DNA of 59,361 nucleotides from Armatimonadota bacterium. GTDB taxonomy: Bacteria; Sysuimicrobiota; Sysuimicrobiia; Sysuimicrobiales; Kaftiobacteriaceae. The notes under the pieces were generated by a model. It made no database searches, had not been told where the DNA came from, and saw nothing but the letters and a program-made list of their open reading frames with translations. Made by a program: the position numbers and the translations under genes. Position 1 is the stretch's first letter, and every line of letters begins with the position of its first letter. The stretch covers positions 1 to 59,361 of the forward strand of contig JAVHLZ010000014.1 in the NCBI GenBank assembly GCA_031081675.1. The letters are read 5' to 3'. This document shows, piece after piece, positions 17,762-25,510 of this stretch.

Positions 17762-18784
17762 CTACCGGCCGATCTCCCGCGTCCACCGCTCGCGGACGCG
17801 CGCCTGGTTCTGGATCGCCCAGTCCAGGTCGTAGGCGACGAACTTCAGCTGCTCGAACGGCGTGGCCCCCATGGGCACGGGGACGTCCGCCCGCACGGGG
17901 TAGCGGAATCCGTAGCGGGCGTTGATGTCCTGGGGCACCCGGGTCATCAGGAAGTCCACGTAGGCCTTGGCGCCCTCGGGGTTGGGGCCGCCCTTGACGA
18001 TGGACACCGCGCCCACCTCATAGCCGGTGTCCGGCGGCACCGTCACCTCCAGGGGGGCGGCCCGCAGCACCCGGGCGCCGATGGCCTCGTGGGCCCACAT
18101 CATCCCCACGATGGCCTCTCCCCGCTCCAGCAGGGTGATGGTCCCCGGCGCGGTGGGGGTGTACTGGGAGGCGTTGGCGTTGAGGGCCCTCAGGTACGCC
18201 CACGCGCGCTCCTCGCCCAGCCGGAAGATCTGGGCCGCCACGAAGATGTACCCTCCCCCGGTGGTGACGGGGCTGGGCATCACAAAGTGGCCGCGGAACT
18301 CGGGCCGGATCAGGTCGTCCCACGTGGCGGGCTTGCGCACGCCGCGGGGCGCCAGCTCCCGCTCGAACCGCTCGGTGTTGACGATGATGGCCAGAGCCCC
18401 CAGGTACCACCCGTGCCAGTAGCCGTCGGGGTCCAGGTAGGCCGGGTTGATCTTGGCCTGGGCCGCCACCGGCGACCGGTACGGCAGCAGCAGCCCCTCC
18501 CGGGCCAGCGGGATGTGGAAGTCCCGGGATCCCCCCACGAACACGTCGGCCCGCGGGCGGTCCTTCTCGGTGCGGATCCGCGCCTGCAGCGTGCCCGCCG
18601 CGGGGACCACCAGGGCGTCCACCTGGATGCCGGTGCGGCGGGTGAACTCCCGGTGGATCAGCGACGTCTCCAGGTCCGGCAGCGCCGAGTACACCACCAG
18701 GCGGGGGGCCGGGGCGGTGGCGGCGGTGCCCGCCAGCGTCAGCACCCCCAGGATGACGGCCAGCAGTGCTGCCCCTCTGCGCAT
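17762..18784 (-). CDS. periplasmic binding protein, FbpA/AfuA family
   Basis: Binding protein of 340 aa with a signal peptide (MRRGAALLAVILGVLTLAGTAATA). Characteristic stretches are LVVYSALPDLETSLIHREF, RADVFVGGSRDFHIPLAREGLL, WDDLIRPEFRGHFVMPSP, GEAIVGMMWAHEA and a GYEVGAVSIVKGGPNPEGA stretch. The start at 18784 has GGAGGGGG four bases upstream. It pairs with the fused permease and ATPase downstream and is 13 bp from the HAD phosphatase gene, an association that would suit uptake of a phosphorylated ligand. It is paralogous to, but clearly diverged from, the binding protein at 12046-13059. Confidence 0.88.
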   Translation of the reverse strand: MRRGAALLAVILGVLTLAGTAATAPAPRLVVYSALPDLETSLIHREFTRRTGIQVDALVVPAAGTLQARIRTEKDRPRADVFVGGSRDFHIPLAREGLLLPYRSPVAAQAKINPAYLDPDGYWHGWYLGALAIIVNTERFERELAPRGVRKPATWDDLIRPEFRGHFVMPSPVTTGGGYIFVAAQIFRLGEERAWAYLRALNANASQYTPTAPGTITLLERGEAIVGMMWAHEAIGARVLRAAPLEVTVPPDTGYEVGAVSIVKGGPNPEGAKAYVDFLMTRVPQDINARYGFRYPVRADVPVPMGATPFEQLKFVAYDLDWAIQNQARVRERWTREIGR

Positions 18785-18797
18785 ATTTCCCCCTCCT

Positions 18798-19733
18798 TCA
18801 GGATCCCGCCGCAGCCCCGGGCTGCGGCGGCGCCGTGTCCTGTCCTGTGCCCTGCAGCACACACCGCTCGATGACCTCCGCCAGCCCCTCCTCGTCGTTG
18901 GAGGCGGTGACCACGTCCGCCGCGGCCTTCAGATCGGCGGGCGCGTTGCCCATGGCCACGCCCAGCCCCGCCACCTGGATCATCTCCAGATCGTTGAGGT
19001 TGTCGCCCACGGCCACCACCTGCTCCAGCGGGATCCCCAGGTGGCGGGCCATCCACTGCAGCGCCGCGCCTTTGGACGAGCCCTGGGGCAGCACTTCCAG
19101 GTAGGTGTCCTCGGAGAACACCGTGTGGATCTGCCGGGGCAGCTGGCGGATCCGCGCGCGCACCCGCTCCAGGTCCGGCCGCGCCCCGATGATGAGGATC
19201 TTCATCGGCGGCGCGGACAGGACGGCCCGCAGGTCGCCCACCACCTCCACGGGGATGCCGTCCTTGCGCCGGTACTGGTCGGTGATCTCGCTGGGCCGGG
19301 CCGTGTACACCCGGTCGTTCACGTACAGGTGGGGCTGGACCTCCGGGTGCTCCCGCAGGACGTCCAGCACCGCCCGGGCGTGGTCGACGTCCAGCGGGAC
19401 GCGGCGCAGGACGGTGCCGGTGGCGAAGTCGTAGACCAGGCCGCCGTTGTACAGGATGATCGGCGGGTCGGCGCCCAGGCGCCGGACGTAGGGTTCCGCC
19501 GACGGCCACATGCGCCCGGTGGCCAGGCACACCCGCACGCCCCGCCGCCGCGCCGCCTGCACCGCCGCCCGGACCCGGGGGGTGATCTCCCGCGTGCTGG
19601 TCACCAGCGTGCCGTCGATGTCGGCCACCACCAGGCGGTAGCGGGGCGCGCCGCCTTCCCCCGGCTCCGGAGTCCCCGCCGGCCCAGCGCCCGTGGCGAC
19701 CACCCTGGGGGGAGGCTGTGCGCGCCCGCTCAC
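18798..19733 (-). CDS. HAD-superfamily phosphatase, Cof/YidA type
   Basis: Cytoplasmic Cof-type (HAD IIB) hydrolase of 311 aa. Motif I is DIDGTLV near residue 32, motif II is the Thr-Gly pair in CLATGRMW, the conserved Lys lies in PQGSSKGAALQWM and motif IV is VAVGDNLNDLEM. These enzymes dephosphorylate small sugar phosphates with broad specificity. The start is the GTG that overlaps the dehydrogenase stop by 4 nt (GTGA), with GGGAGG four bases upstream; the frame continues upstream only as antisense noise in the dehydrogenase gene. Location between an inositol-type dehydrogenase and an AfuA-like binding protein suggests removal of phosphate from imported inositol or sugar phosphates. Confidence 0.85.
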   Translation of the reverse strand: MSGRAQPPPRVVATGAGPAGTPEPGEGGAPRYRLVVADIDGTLVTSTREITPRVRAAVQAARRRGVRVCLATGRMWPSAEPYVRRLGADPPIILYNGGLVYDFATGTVLRRVPLDVDHARAVLDVLREHPEVQPHLYVNDRVYTARPSEITDQYRRKDGIPVEVVGDLRAVLSAPPMKILIIGARPDLERVRARIRQLPRQIHTVFSEDTYLEVLPQGSSKGAALQWMARHLGIPLEQVVAVGDNLNDLEMIQVAGLGVAMGNAPADLKAAADVVTASNDEEGLAEVIERCVLQGTGQDTAPPQPGAAAGS

Positions 19734-20749
19734 CGCGCCTCCCGGGCGGGGGCGGAGTCCCGCGGTTCTTCCAGCGGCAGGCGGACGGGCTGACCGGTGC
19801 GCACCGCCCGGTAGGTGGCCTCCACCAGCTCGGTGGCCCGGTAGCCGTCGTCGGCGGTCACGGCGGGCGGCCGCTCGCCCAGGCACGCGTCGATGAACAG
19901 CCGGTCCTCGGCCACGTATCCCCACTTGCGCTCCACAGGCATCTGGAAGCAGTCCACCGCCTCCACCTGCTCCCGCGCTCCCGGCGAAAACCACGCCCGC
20001 TCCAGTTCCTCGGTCACCACCGTCTTGTGCTCCCCGTAGATCTCCACCCGCTCGTAGGGGAACAGCCAGCTGGTGTGGGCGACGCTGGTCAGCGACGCGA
20101 TGACCCCGCTGCGGTAGCGCAGCAGGACCACAAAGCCGTCCAGCTCCCGGTAGACGCTCTGGCGGGCCCACCCCGCCAGTTCCTCCACCTCCCCGAACAG
20201 GAACCGGCCCATGTCGAACAGGTGGACCGGGGTCTCGTACAGGTAGCCGCCAGTGACGGAGGGGTCGGAGGTCCAGGGGGGCTGCTGCAACTCCCCGCGA
20301 TTGTGCTTCATCTGGGCCAGCAACGGCGTGATCTTCCCCTCGTCAATCAGGCGGCGGGCAAAGCGGTAGACGTTGGCGAAGCGGCGGTTGAAGCCCAGCT
20401 GGTAGATGCCCCGGGACCGCCGGGCCGCCTCGCGGATGCGCCAGGCGTCCGGCAGCGTGGTGGCCATGGGCTTCTCCGAGAAGACGTGCAGCCCCTCCGC
20501 CAGGCCGCGCAGGACCGGCTCCACGTGGGCGGTGTTGGGCGTGCACACGTACAGGGCGTCAAGCCCCTCCCCCAGCAACTGGTCCAGCGACCCGAGGGGG
20601 CGGGCCTGGACCTCGGCGGCCAGCCGCTGGGCGGCCTGAGGGACCGCGTCCGCCACGGCCACCAGCTGGGCCCGCGGGTCGGCCTTCAGGTTGAGGGCGT
20701 GAAGGCGGCCGATGAATCCGCACCCCAGGATCCCCACCCGCACCGGCAT
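19730..20749 (-). CDS. Gfo/Idh/MocA family dehydrogenase, candidate inositol 2-dehydrogenase
   Basis: NAD(P)-dependent oxidoreductase of 339 aa. It has the N-terminal Rossmann motif GILGCGFIGRLHA, the family EKPMA motif near residue 97 and the C-terminal substrate domain with YLYETPVHLFDMGRFLFG, where Asp and His are the usual catalytic pair. No other inositol 2-dehydrogenase is present, and it adjoins iolI, so oxidation of myo-inositol to scyllo-inosose is the most economical role; scyllo- or chiro-inositol or another polyol is possible. Start ATG at 20749 with GGGAGG five bases upstream. It is coupled to the HAD gene by a GTGA overlap. Confidence 0.82.
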   Translation of the reverse strand: MPVRVGILGCGFIGRLHALNLKADPRAQLVAVADAVPQAAQRLAAEVQARPLGSLDQLLGEGLDALYVCTPNTAHVEPVLRGLAEGLHVFSEKPMATTLPDAWRIREAARRSRGIYQLGFNRRFANVYRFARRLIDEGKITPLLAQMKHNRGELQQPPWTSDPSVTGGYLYETPVHLFDMGRFLFGEVEELAGWARQSVYRELDGFVVLLRYRSGVIASLTSVAHTSWLFPYERVEIYGEHKTVVTEELERAWFSPGAREQVEAVDCFQMPVERKWGYVAEDRLFIDACLGERPPAVTADDGYRATELVEATYRAVRTGQPVRLPLEEPRDSAPAREAR

Positions 20750-20776
20750 ACGGTCCTCCCTTCTCCCCCCGAGGGG

Positions 20777-21601
20777 TCAGTCTCCAAACAGCGCCTCCAT
20801 CTTCGCCCGCGCCGCGCGGGCCAGCTCCACCGGGTCCCACCGGTAGTACTCCGGCCGGAACAGTTCCACCGAGTACACGCCGCGGTAGCCCAGCGCCTCC
20901 AGCCGCCGGACCAGCTCCCGCAGGGGGATCACCCCGTCCCCCGGCAGCAGCCGGTGGGCGTCGGTGAGGGCCTGCCGGGGGCCCGGTTCGGCGTCGTCCA
21001 GGTGCACAACGTACAGGCGGTCGGCCGACAGCCCCTCCAGCATCTCCCACGTCGATCCTCCCACGTAGAAGTGGAAGGCGTCCAGGACCAGACCCACGGC
21101 GGGGTGGGCCACCGCGTCCACGATGCGCCGGGCGGCCGCCAGGGTGTTCACCGAGCAGTCGGCAAACCCCAGAAACTCGAACCCCACCCGCACCCCGTAG
21201 CGCTCGGCCACCTGGGCCAGGGCGCGCAGGGCGTCCACCGTCAGCGCCTCGATCTGGTCCGGGTCGGGCGCGTCCGCCCGCGGACTGGGCACCGCCACCA
21301 CGTAGGGGCAGTCCAGCGCCGCCGCCCACTCGCACAGGATGCGGCAGCGGCGCAGCACGGCCTCCCGCGCCGCCCCCGCGGCCAGCGTGGACTTCTCCAG
21401 GGCGTTCAGGCTGGCCACCTCCAGCCCGGCGTCGGCGATCTGCTGGCGCAGGGCGTACAGGGTGCCGCCGCCGTCCAGGTACGCCTGCAGCTTGGTGTCC
21501 CGGATCTCCAGCGCCTGGTAGCCGGCCTCCCGGGCCGCCCGCACGTCGGTCAGCAGGTCGGCCGGTCCCGTGGTGGCTCCGTTCAGCCCGAATCTCGGCA
21601 T
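20777..21601 (-). CDS. iolI: 2-keto-myo-inositol (inosose) isomerase, IolI-like
   Basis: TIM-barrel isomerase of 274 aa closely resembling Bacillus subtilis IolI. Shared stretches include GLNGATTG at the start, EIRD, VASLNAL, PYVVAVPSP, GVRVGFEFLGF, CSVNT, GLVLDAFHFYVGGS, YVVHLDDAE and SVELFRPEYY. The four metal ligands (Glu, Asp, His, Glu) are conserved. IolI interconverts scyllo-inosose and 1-keto-D-chiro-inositol, allowing more than one inositol isomer to be used. The start is the ATG sharing its A with the previous stop (TGATG); the open frame upstream overlaps the neighbouring gene and has no homology. It lies 27 bp before the dehydrogenase. Confidence 0.88.
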   Translation of the reverse strand: MPRFGLNGATTGPADLLTDVRAAREAGYQALEIRDTKLQAYLDGGGTLYALRQQIADAGLEVASLNALEKSTLAAGAAREAVLRRCRILCEWAAALDCPYVVAVPSPRADAPDPDQIEALTVDALRALAQVAERYGVRVGFEFLGFADCSVNTLAAARRIVDAVAHPAVGLVLDAFHFYVGGSTWEMLEGLSADRLYVVHLDDAEPGPRQALTDAHRLLPGDGVIPLRELVRRLEALGYRGVYSVELFRPEYYRWDPVELARAARAKMEALFGD

Positions 21602-22383
21602 CAGGCGTCCAGCACCTCCCGGCAGCGCCGCAGCGCGCCGCGGACGTCGGCGGTCGGCCAGCACTCCAGGCCCAGCGCCCCGCGGTAGCCGCCGGCGCGC
21701 AGGCGGTCGAGCACCGCGCGCCAGGGGATCACCCCGCTGCCGGGCTCGCCGCGGCCGGGCACGTCGGCCACATGCACGTGCCCCGCCCGAGCCGCGGCGC
21801 CCTCCAGCCGGTCCAGCAGGTCATCGTGCGTCACCCACATGTGGTACACATCCAGCAGCAATCCCACCGCCGGATGGCCGACGTCCTCCAGTAGCGCCAG
21901 GGCATCGGGCAGGCTGTCCAGGAAGTAGCCCGGATGGTCCAGGACGGAGTTCAACGGCTCCACCAGCAGCCTCACCCCGGCCGCCTGGGCCAGATCGGCG
22001 GCCCGCCGCAGCCCCACGACCGCCGCCTCCCACTGTGCAGACCGGGGGCGGTCGGAGCGGGCGTACCCCACGTGCACCACCAGCAGCCGCGTGCCCAGGC
22101 GCCGTGCCACCTCCAGGGACGTGCGCAGGTGCGCCAGGGCCGCCTCGTGGCCGGCGGGATCCAGCAGGGGCTCCTCAAAGGTCGTGCCGCTGAAGGCCAC
22201 CGCCGACATCCCCAGGTTCTCTAGCTGCGCGGCCAGATGGTCGATGTTCCGCTCCCGCCAGTCCCAGAATTCCACCAGCCGGAAGCCCTCTTCGGCCAGC
22301 AGCCCCAGCGCCGGCTCGGCGGGCCGTCCGGCCCACAGGGCGTCCAGGCAGGGACACAGTTCCCCTCCCCCGGATGCGCTCAC
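21601..22383 (-). CDS. sugar isomerase/epimerase-type TIM barrel protein
   Basis: Protein of 260 aa with the xylose-isomerase-like (AP endonuclease 2) barrel. All four putative metal ligands are present in VEPLNSVLDHPGY, LLLDVYHMWVTHDD, HVHVADVPGRGEPGSG and LGLECWPT. The HVHVADVPGRGEPGSG stretch is closest to hydroxypyruvate isomerases, but the Hyi NLPAGDW motif is absent, so a different keto-sugar or keto-acid substrate is likely. It is the fourth barrel of this fold in the cluster with IolO, IolI and Hyi. It is translationally coupled on both sides (GTGA to the permease, TGATG to iolI). Confidence 0.78.
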   Translation of the reverse strand: MSASGGGELCPCLDALWAGRPAEPALGLLAEEGFRLVEFWDWRERNIDHLAAQLENLGMSAVAFSGTTFEEPLLDPAGHEAALAHLRTSLEVARRLGTRLLVVHVGYARSDRPRSAQWEAAVVGLRRAADLAQAAGVRLLVEPLNSVLDHPGYFLDSLPDALALLEDVGHPAVGLLLDVYHMWVTHDDLLDRLEGAAARAGHVHVADVPGRGEPGSGVIPWRAVLDRLRAGGYRGALGLECWPTADVRGALRRCREVLDA

Positions 22384-23222
22384 GCCTTCTCCCGCACCGC
22401 TCCAAAGGTCAGGGCTCCGATCACGTACCGGCGCGCGAAGACCAGCAGCAGGATCGGGACCACGGCCGCGATGGTCCCCACCGCCGCCATCTCATTCCAG
22501 ATGATCTCGAACTGGGTCACCAGGCTGGCCACGCCGATGGGGAAGGTCTGCGACCGCGGCGTGGCCGTCAGGATGAACGCGAACATGAACTCGCTCCAGG
22601 CGAGGGCGAAGGTGATGACGGCCGTGGCCAGCAGCGCCGGCGCCAGCTGGGGGAGGAGGACGACGAAGAATGCGTACCAGCGGGTGGCGCCATCCACCAG
22701 CGCCGCCTCTTCGATCTCCATGGGCACTTCCAGCAAGAATCCTCGCAGCATCCAGGTGGCAAAGGGCAGGCTGAACACGGTGTACAGGAGCACCAGGGCT
22801 CCCAGGCTGTCGTACAGTCCCAGCCGCCGGACGATATCGAAGAACGGGATGACGACCACGATGGGCGGCAGAAAACGCAGGCTCAAAATCCAGTTGAGGA
22901 GCCCGCGGCGGAACGCGGGCGACACCGGCAACCGCGTCACCGGGTAGGCGATGAGCATGGCGACCACCAGGGCTGCCCCGACGGCAGCCAGGCACGCCGC
23001 CAGACTGTTGCGCAGGAGGACCAGAAATCCCCGCTGCAGCATGACCGATCTGAACGCGGCCACGGTGGCATCAAGGGGCAGCAACGTGGGAGGGAACCGG
23101 TAGAACTCCGGCAGCGGTTTGAGGGCGGTCACCACCATCCAGTAAAAGGGAAACAGGTACACGGCCGTCAGAACGGCCAGGACGGCCCCCGTCACCATGC
23201 GCCACAGACCCACCCGGCTCAC
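22380..23222 (-). CDS. carbohydrate ABC permease, MalG type
   Basis: Inner-membrane permease of 280 aa. It has the N-terminal helix and LFPFYWMVVTALKP motif of MalG-type CUT1 permeases and the EAA loop EIEEAALVDGATRWYAFFVV. The start is the GTG overlapping the stop of the MalF-type permease (GTGA). Together with that permease and the binding protein at 24132-25436 it makes an importer without an ATPase gene. It is coupled to the TIM-barrel gene downstream, linking transport to sugar catabolism. Confidence 0.9.
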   Translation of the reverse strand: MSRVGLWRMVTGAVLAVLTAVYLFPFYWMVVTALKPLPEFYRFPPTLLPLDATVAAFRSVMLQRGFLVLLRNSLAACLAAVGAALVVAMLIAYPVTRLPVSPAFRRGLLNWILSLRFLPPIVVVIPFFDIVRRLGLYDSLGALVLLYTVFSLPFATWMLRGFLLEVPMEIEEAALVDGATRWYAFFVVLLPQLAPALLATAVITFALAWSEFMFAFILTATPRSQTFPIGVASLVTQFEIIWNEMAAVGTIAAVVPILLLVFARRYVIGALTFGAVREKA

Positions 23223-24055
23223 GCGCTCACCTCGCGCACCAGGTACCGTCCCAGAACCGCAAAGGCCAGCGAGGTCACCAGCAGGACGAACAGAGACAGG
23301 GCGGCCGCGTAGCTCAGGTTGAAGAACTTGAAGGCCACGCGGTACAGGTACAGGCTGAGGAACTCGGTGGTGGCCCCCGGTCCCCCCGCGGTCAGGACCT
23401 GCACGTGGTCGAAGACGCGAAAGGTGTCGGTGAACCGAAACACCAGGACCAGCAGCAGCAGCGACTGCAGGTACGGGAACTCGATATGCCAGAACAGCCG
23501 CCAACCGTCGGCTCCGTCCACCCGCGCCGCTTCCACCGTGTCGGCCGGAACCGCCTGCAGTCCTGCAAAGCACACCAGGAAGACAAAGGGCATCCACTGC
23601 CACACGTCGACGCTCAGCACGGCGAACATGGCCGTGGCTGGTTCTGAGAGCCACAGAACGTCTGACGAAATGGCCCCCAGGCGGAGCAGCAGGACGTTGA
23701 GGATGCCGTAGGTGGGGGTGTAGATCAGCCGCGCGATCACACCGGCGGCCACTGGCGGAGTGACCATCGGGATCAGGAAGAGCACGTAGACCAGCGCCCG
23801 GGCCCAGCCGCTGTGGATGGTCCGATGGACCAGCAGCGCCAGTGCCAGTCCCAGGGTGAGCTCGGTGGCCAGGGCCGCCGAGACGTACACCCCCGTCGCC
23901 CGCAGGGATGCAAAGAACTGCGGGTCCTCCAGCGCCCGGGCAAAATTGTGCAGGCCGACGAACTCTCCCGTGCGGTAGTTGCGCAGGCTGAGGCCGACGT
24001 TATACAGAAGCGGGTACACCACCAGCGCGGCCAGCAGGGCCACGGGCGGCGCCAC
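23219..24055 (-). CDS. carbohydrate ABC permease, MalF type (N-terminus uncertain)
   Basis: Inner-membrane permease, at least 278 aa, with YPLLYNVGLSLRNY, the FVGLHNFARAL loop and the EAA loop TVEAARVDGADGWRLFWHI. The GTG at 24055 is the only standard start before the preceding stop codon in this frame. However, the codons just upstream read R-R-L-T-P-Y-L-L, which is typical MalF-type N-terminal sequence, so translation probably begins earlier, perhaps at a CTG near 24097 just after the stem-loop. Ribosome profiling or N-terminal peptides would decide. It is coupled to the MalG-type gene by a GTGA overlap. Confidence 0.85.
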   Translation of the reverse strand: MAPPVALLAALVVYPLLYNVGLSLRNYRTGEFVGLHNFARALEDPQFFASLRATGVYVSAALATELTLGLALALLVHRTIHSGWARALVYVLFLIPMVTPPVAAGVIARLIYTPTYGILNVLLLRLGAISSDVLWLSEPATAMFAVLSVDVWQWMPFVFLVCFAGLQAVPADTVEAARVDGADGWRLFWHIEFPYLQSLLLLVLVFRFTDTFRVFDHVQVLTAGGPGATTEFLSLYLYRVAFKFFNLSYAAALSLFVLLVTSLAFAVLGRYLVREVSA

Positions 24056-24098
24056 CAGCAGGTAGGGGGTCAGCCGACGCCCCAGACGTGTGGACAGA

Positions 24099-24125
24099 GG
24101 CCCGGGGGCGATCAGCCCCCGGGCC
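24099..24125 (-). promoter_or_regulatory. intercistronic stem-loop after the binding-protein gene
   Basis: A perfect 11-bp inverted repeat (GGCCCGGGGGC / GCCCCCGGGCC) with a 5-nt loop begins 6 nt after the stop of the binding-protein gene. It lies immediately before the probable real start of the MalF-type permease. There is no T-run. It mirrors the stems at 5282-5307 and 17716-17755. Confidence 0.65.
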
Positions 24126-24131
24126 CCGACC

Positions 24132-25436
24132 TCACCGATAGTAGCCGGCCTCCTTCATGTGACGCTCGATTTCCCGGGCGGCCTTGGTGATGGCTTCCTC
24201 GGGTGTCTCGATACCCGCCAGCGCGGCGTTCACGTGGGTGCCCAGGATGGCTTCCACCGCAAACCACTCCTGTGTCCGGGGCCTCCACTCGGCCGGGGCG
24301 GCCAGCGAGTCGGCCATGGCCTTGAAGAACGGGAAGCGGCGGTTCAGGTCCGCGTCCTGCAGAATGGACCGCCGGAACGGAATGCCACCGCCCAGGGCGT
24401 ACGGCCGCTGCACGCGGGCGCTGGTGGCCCACAGGATGAACTCGTATGCCCACCGCTGGTTGCGGCTCGCTTTGGGAATGGCCAATAGCCAGTTCCCCAT
24501 CAGGGGAGCGTGCTTGCCTCCCGGTCCCCGCGGGGCCAGCGTGTAACCCATCTTGCCGATGACCGTGGACACGGCCGGGTTCTCGACGATGTCGGTGATC
24601 TCTGCCGGCCAGATGAACCCCTGCGCCGCCCGCCCGGTGGCGACCTCCCGCGCCCGCTCGGCGGCATCATAGTTGGCCACACCCGGCGGCGCGTACTTCT
24701 TCAGTTCCACGGCGAAGAACCGCAGCGCATCCACCGCTTCCTTGGAGTTGAGCACCACCCGCCAGTTGTTGTCAAAGATCCGCGCCCCGAACGACAGCAG
24801 GACCGGCGTGAACTCGGAGATGACCGGGTTCCCCTTGGCGCCGCGGATCACGAACCCGTAGAAGGGCTTGCTGGGATCGTGGACCTTGCGGGCATTGGCA
24901 ATGACGTCATCCCAGGTCTGAGGCGCCGGCAGCAGGTCCTTGCGGTACATGAAGAATTCGACGTTGCCCACCAGCGTGATCGCATACAGCCGGCGCGGCT
25001 TGCCCGCTTCCCCGGGCGGAATCGGACCCCGAGGCGGCGGCCAGGACCCCAGGTCGTAAACCACCGGGAAGATGTCCGGGTCCCGCTGGTACCCGAAGGT
25101 CTGATCCAGGGGCACCAGCCAGCCCTCGGACCCGAACTTCGGCATCCACGGATCGTCAGCGATCAGGAGGTCGAAGGTGGGCGCGTTGGCCTGGAAGGCC
25201 GTCACCAGCTTCTCGTACAGGGTCGGGTAGGGGAATTCGACGAGCTCGACTTTCACCCCCATCTCCCGTTCCCACATGGGCAGGATTGCCTTCAGCCCCT
25301 TGGTCTCACCCCCGGCCACCACGGCCATGGTGAGCTTGGCGGGCTTGGGCGGCAGCCCCGGTGCGGCGACAGCGGTGGAGGCCACCGCCAGCGCACCGAC
25401 AAGTAACACAACCATCCTGGCCATTCTCCCACGCAT
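24132..25436 (-). CDS. extracellular sugar-binding protein, family 1
   Basis: Periplasmic binding protein of 434 aa. The signal peptide is MRGRMARMVVLLVGALAVAS through the VAA region; no clear lipobox. The mature part follows the SBP_bac_1 pattern: LTMAVVAGGETKGLKAILPMWE, FDLLIADDPWMPKFGSEGWLVPL, LYAITLVGNVEFFMYRKDLL and TWDDVIANARK. The ATG at 25436 follows GAGGAGG at a spacing of 7. It is 74 bp downstream of iolM in the same direction, so the ligand is plausibly inositol or a related polyol. Confidence 0.88.
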   Translation of the reverse strand: MRGRMARMVVLLVGALAVASTAVAAPGLPPKPAKLTMAVVAGGETKGLKAILPMWEREMGVKVELVEFPYPTLYEKLVTAFQANAPTFDLLIADDPWMPKFGSEGWLVPLDQTFGYQRDPDIFPVVYDLGSWPPPRGPIPPGEAGKPRRLYAITLVGNVEFFMYRKDLLPAPQTWDDVIANARKVHDPSKPFYGFVIRGAKGNPVISEFTPVLLSFGARIFDNNWRVVLNSKEAVDALRFFAVELKKYAPPGVANYDAAERAREVATGRAAQGFIWPAEITDIVENPAVSTVIGKMGYTLAPRGPGGKHAPLMGNWLLAIPKASRNQRWAYEFILWATSARVQRPYALGGGIPFRRSILQDADLNRRFPFFKAMADSLAAPAEWRPRTQEWFAVEAILGTHVNAALAGIETPEEAITKAAREIERHMKEAGYYR

Positions 25437-25510
25437 CCTCTCGCCTCCTCGAACTGATCTCACGTCACTCCCTCCGCGCTCACCCCCCTTCAGCGATCGG
25501 CCCGCCGGCC

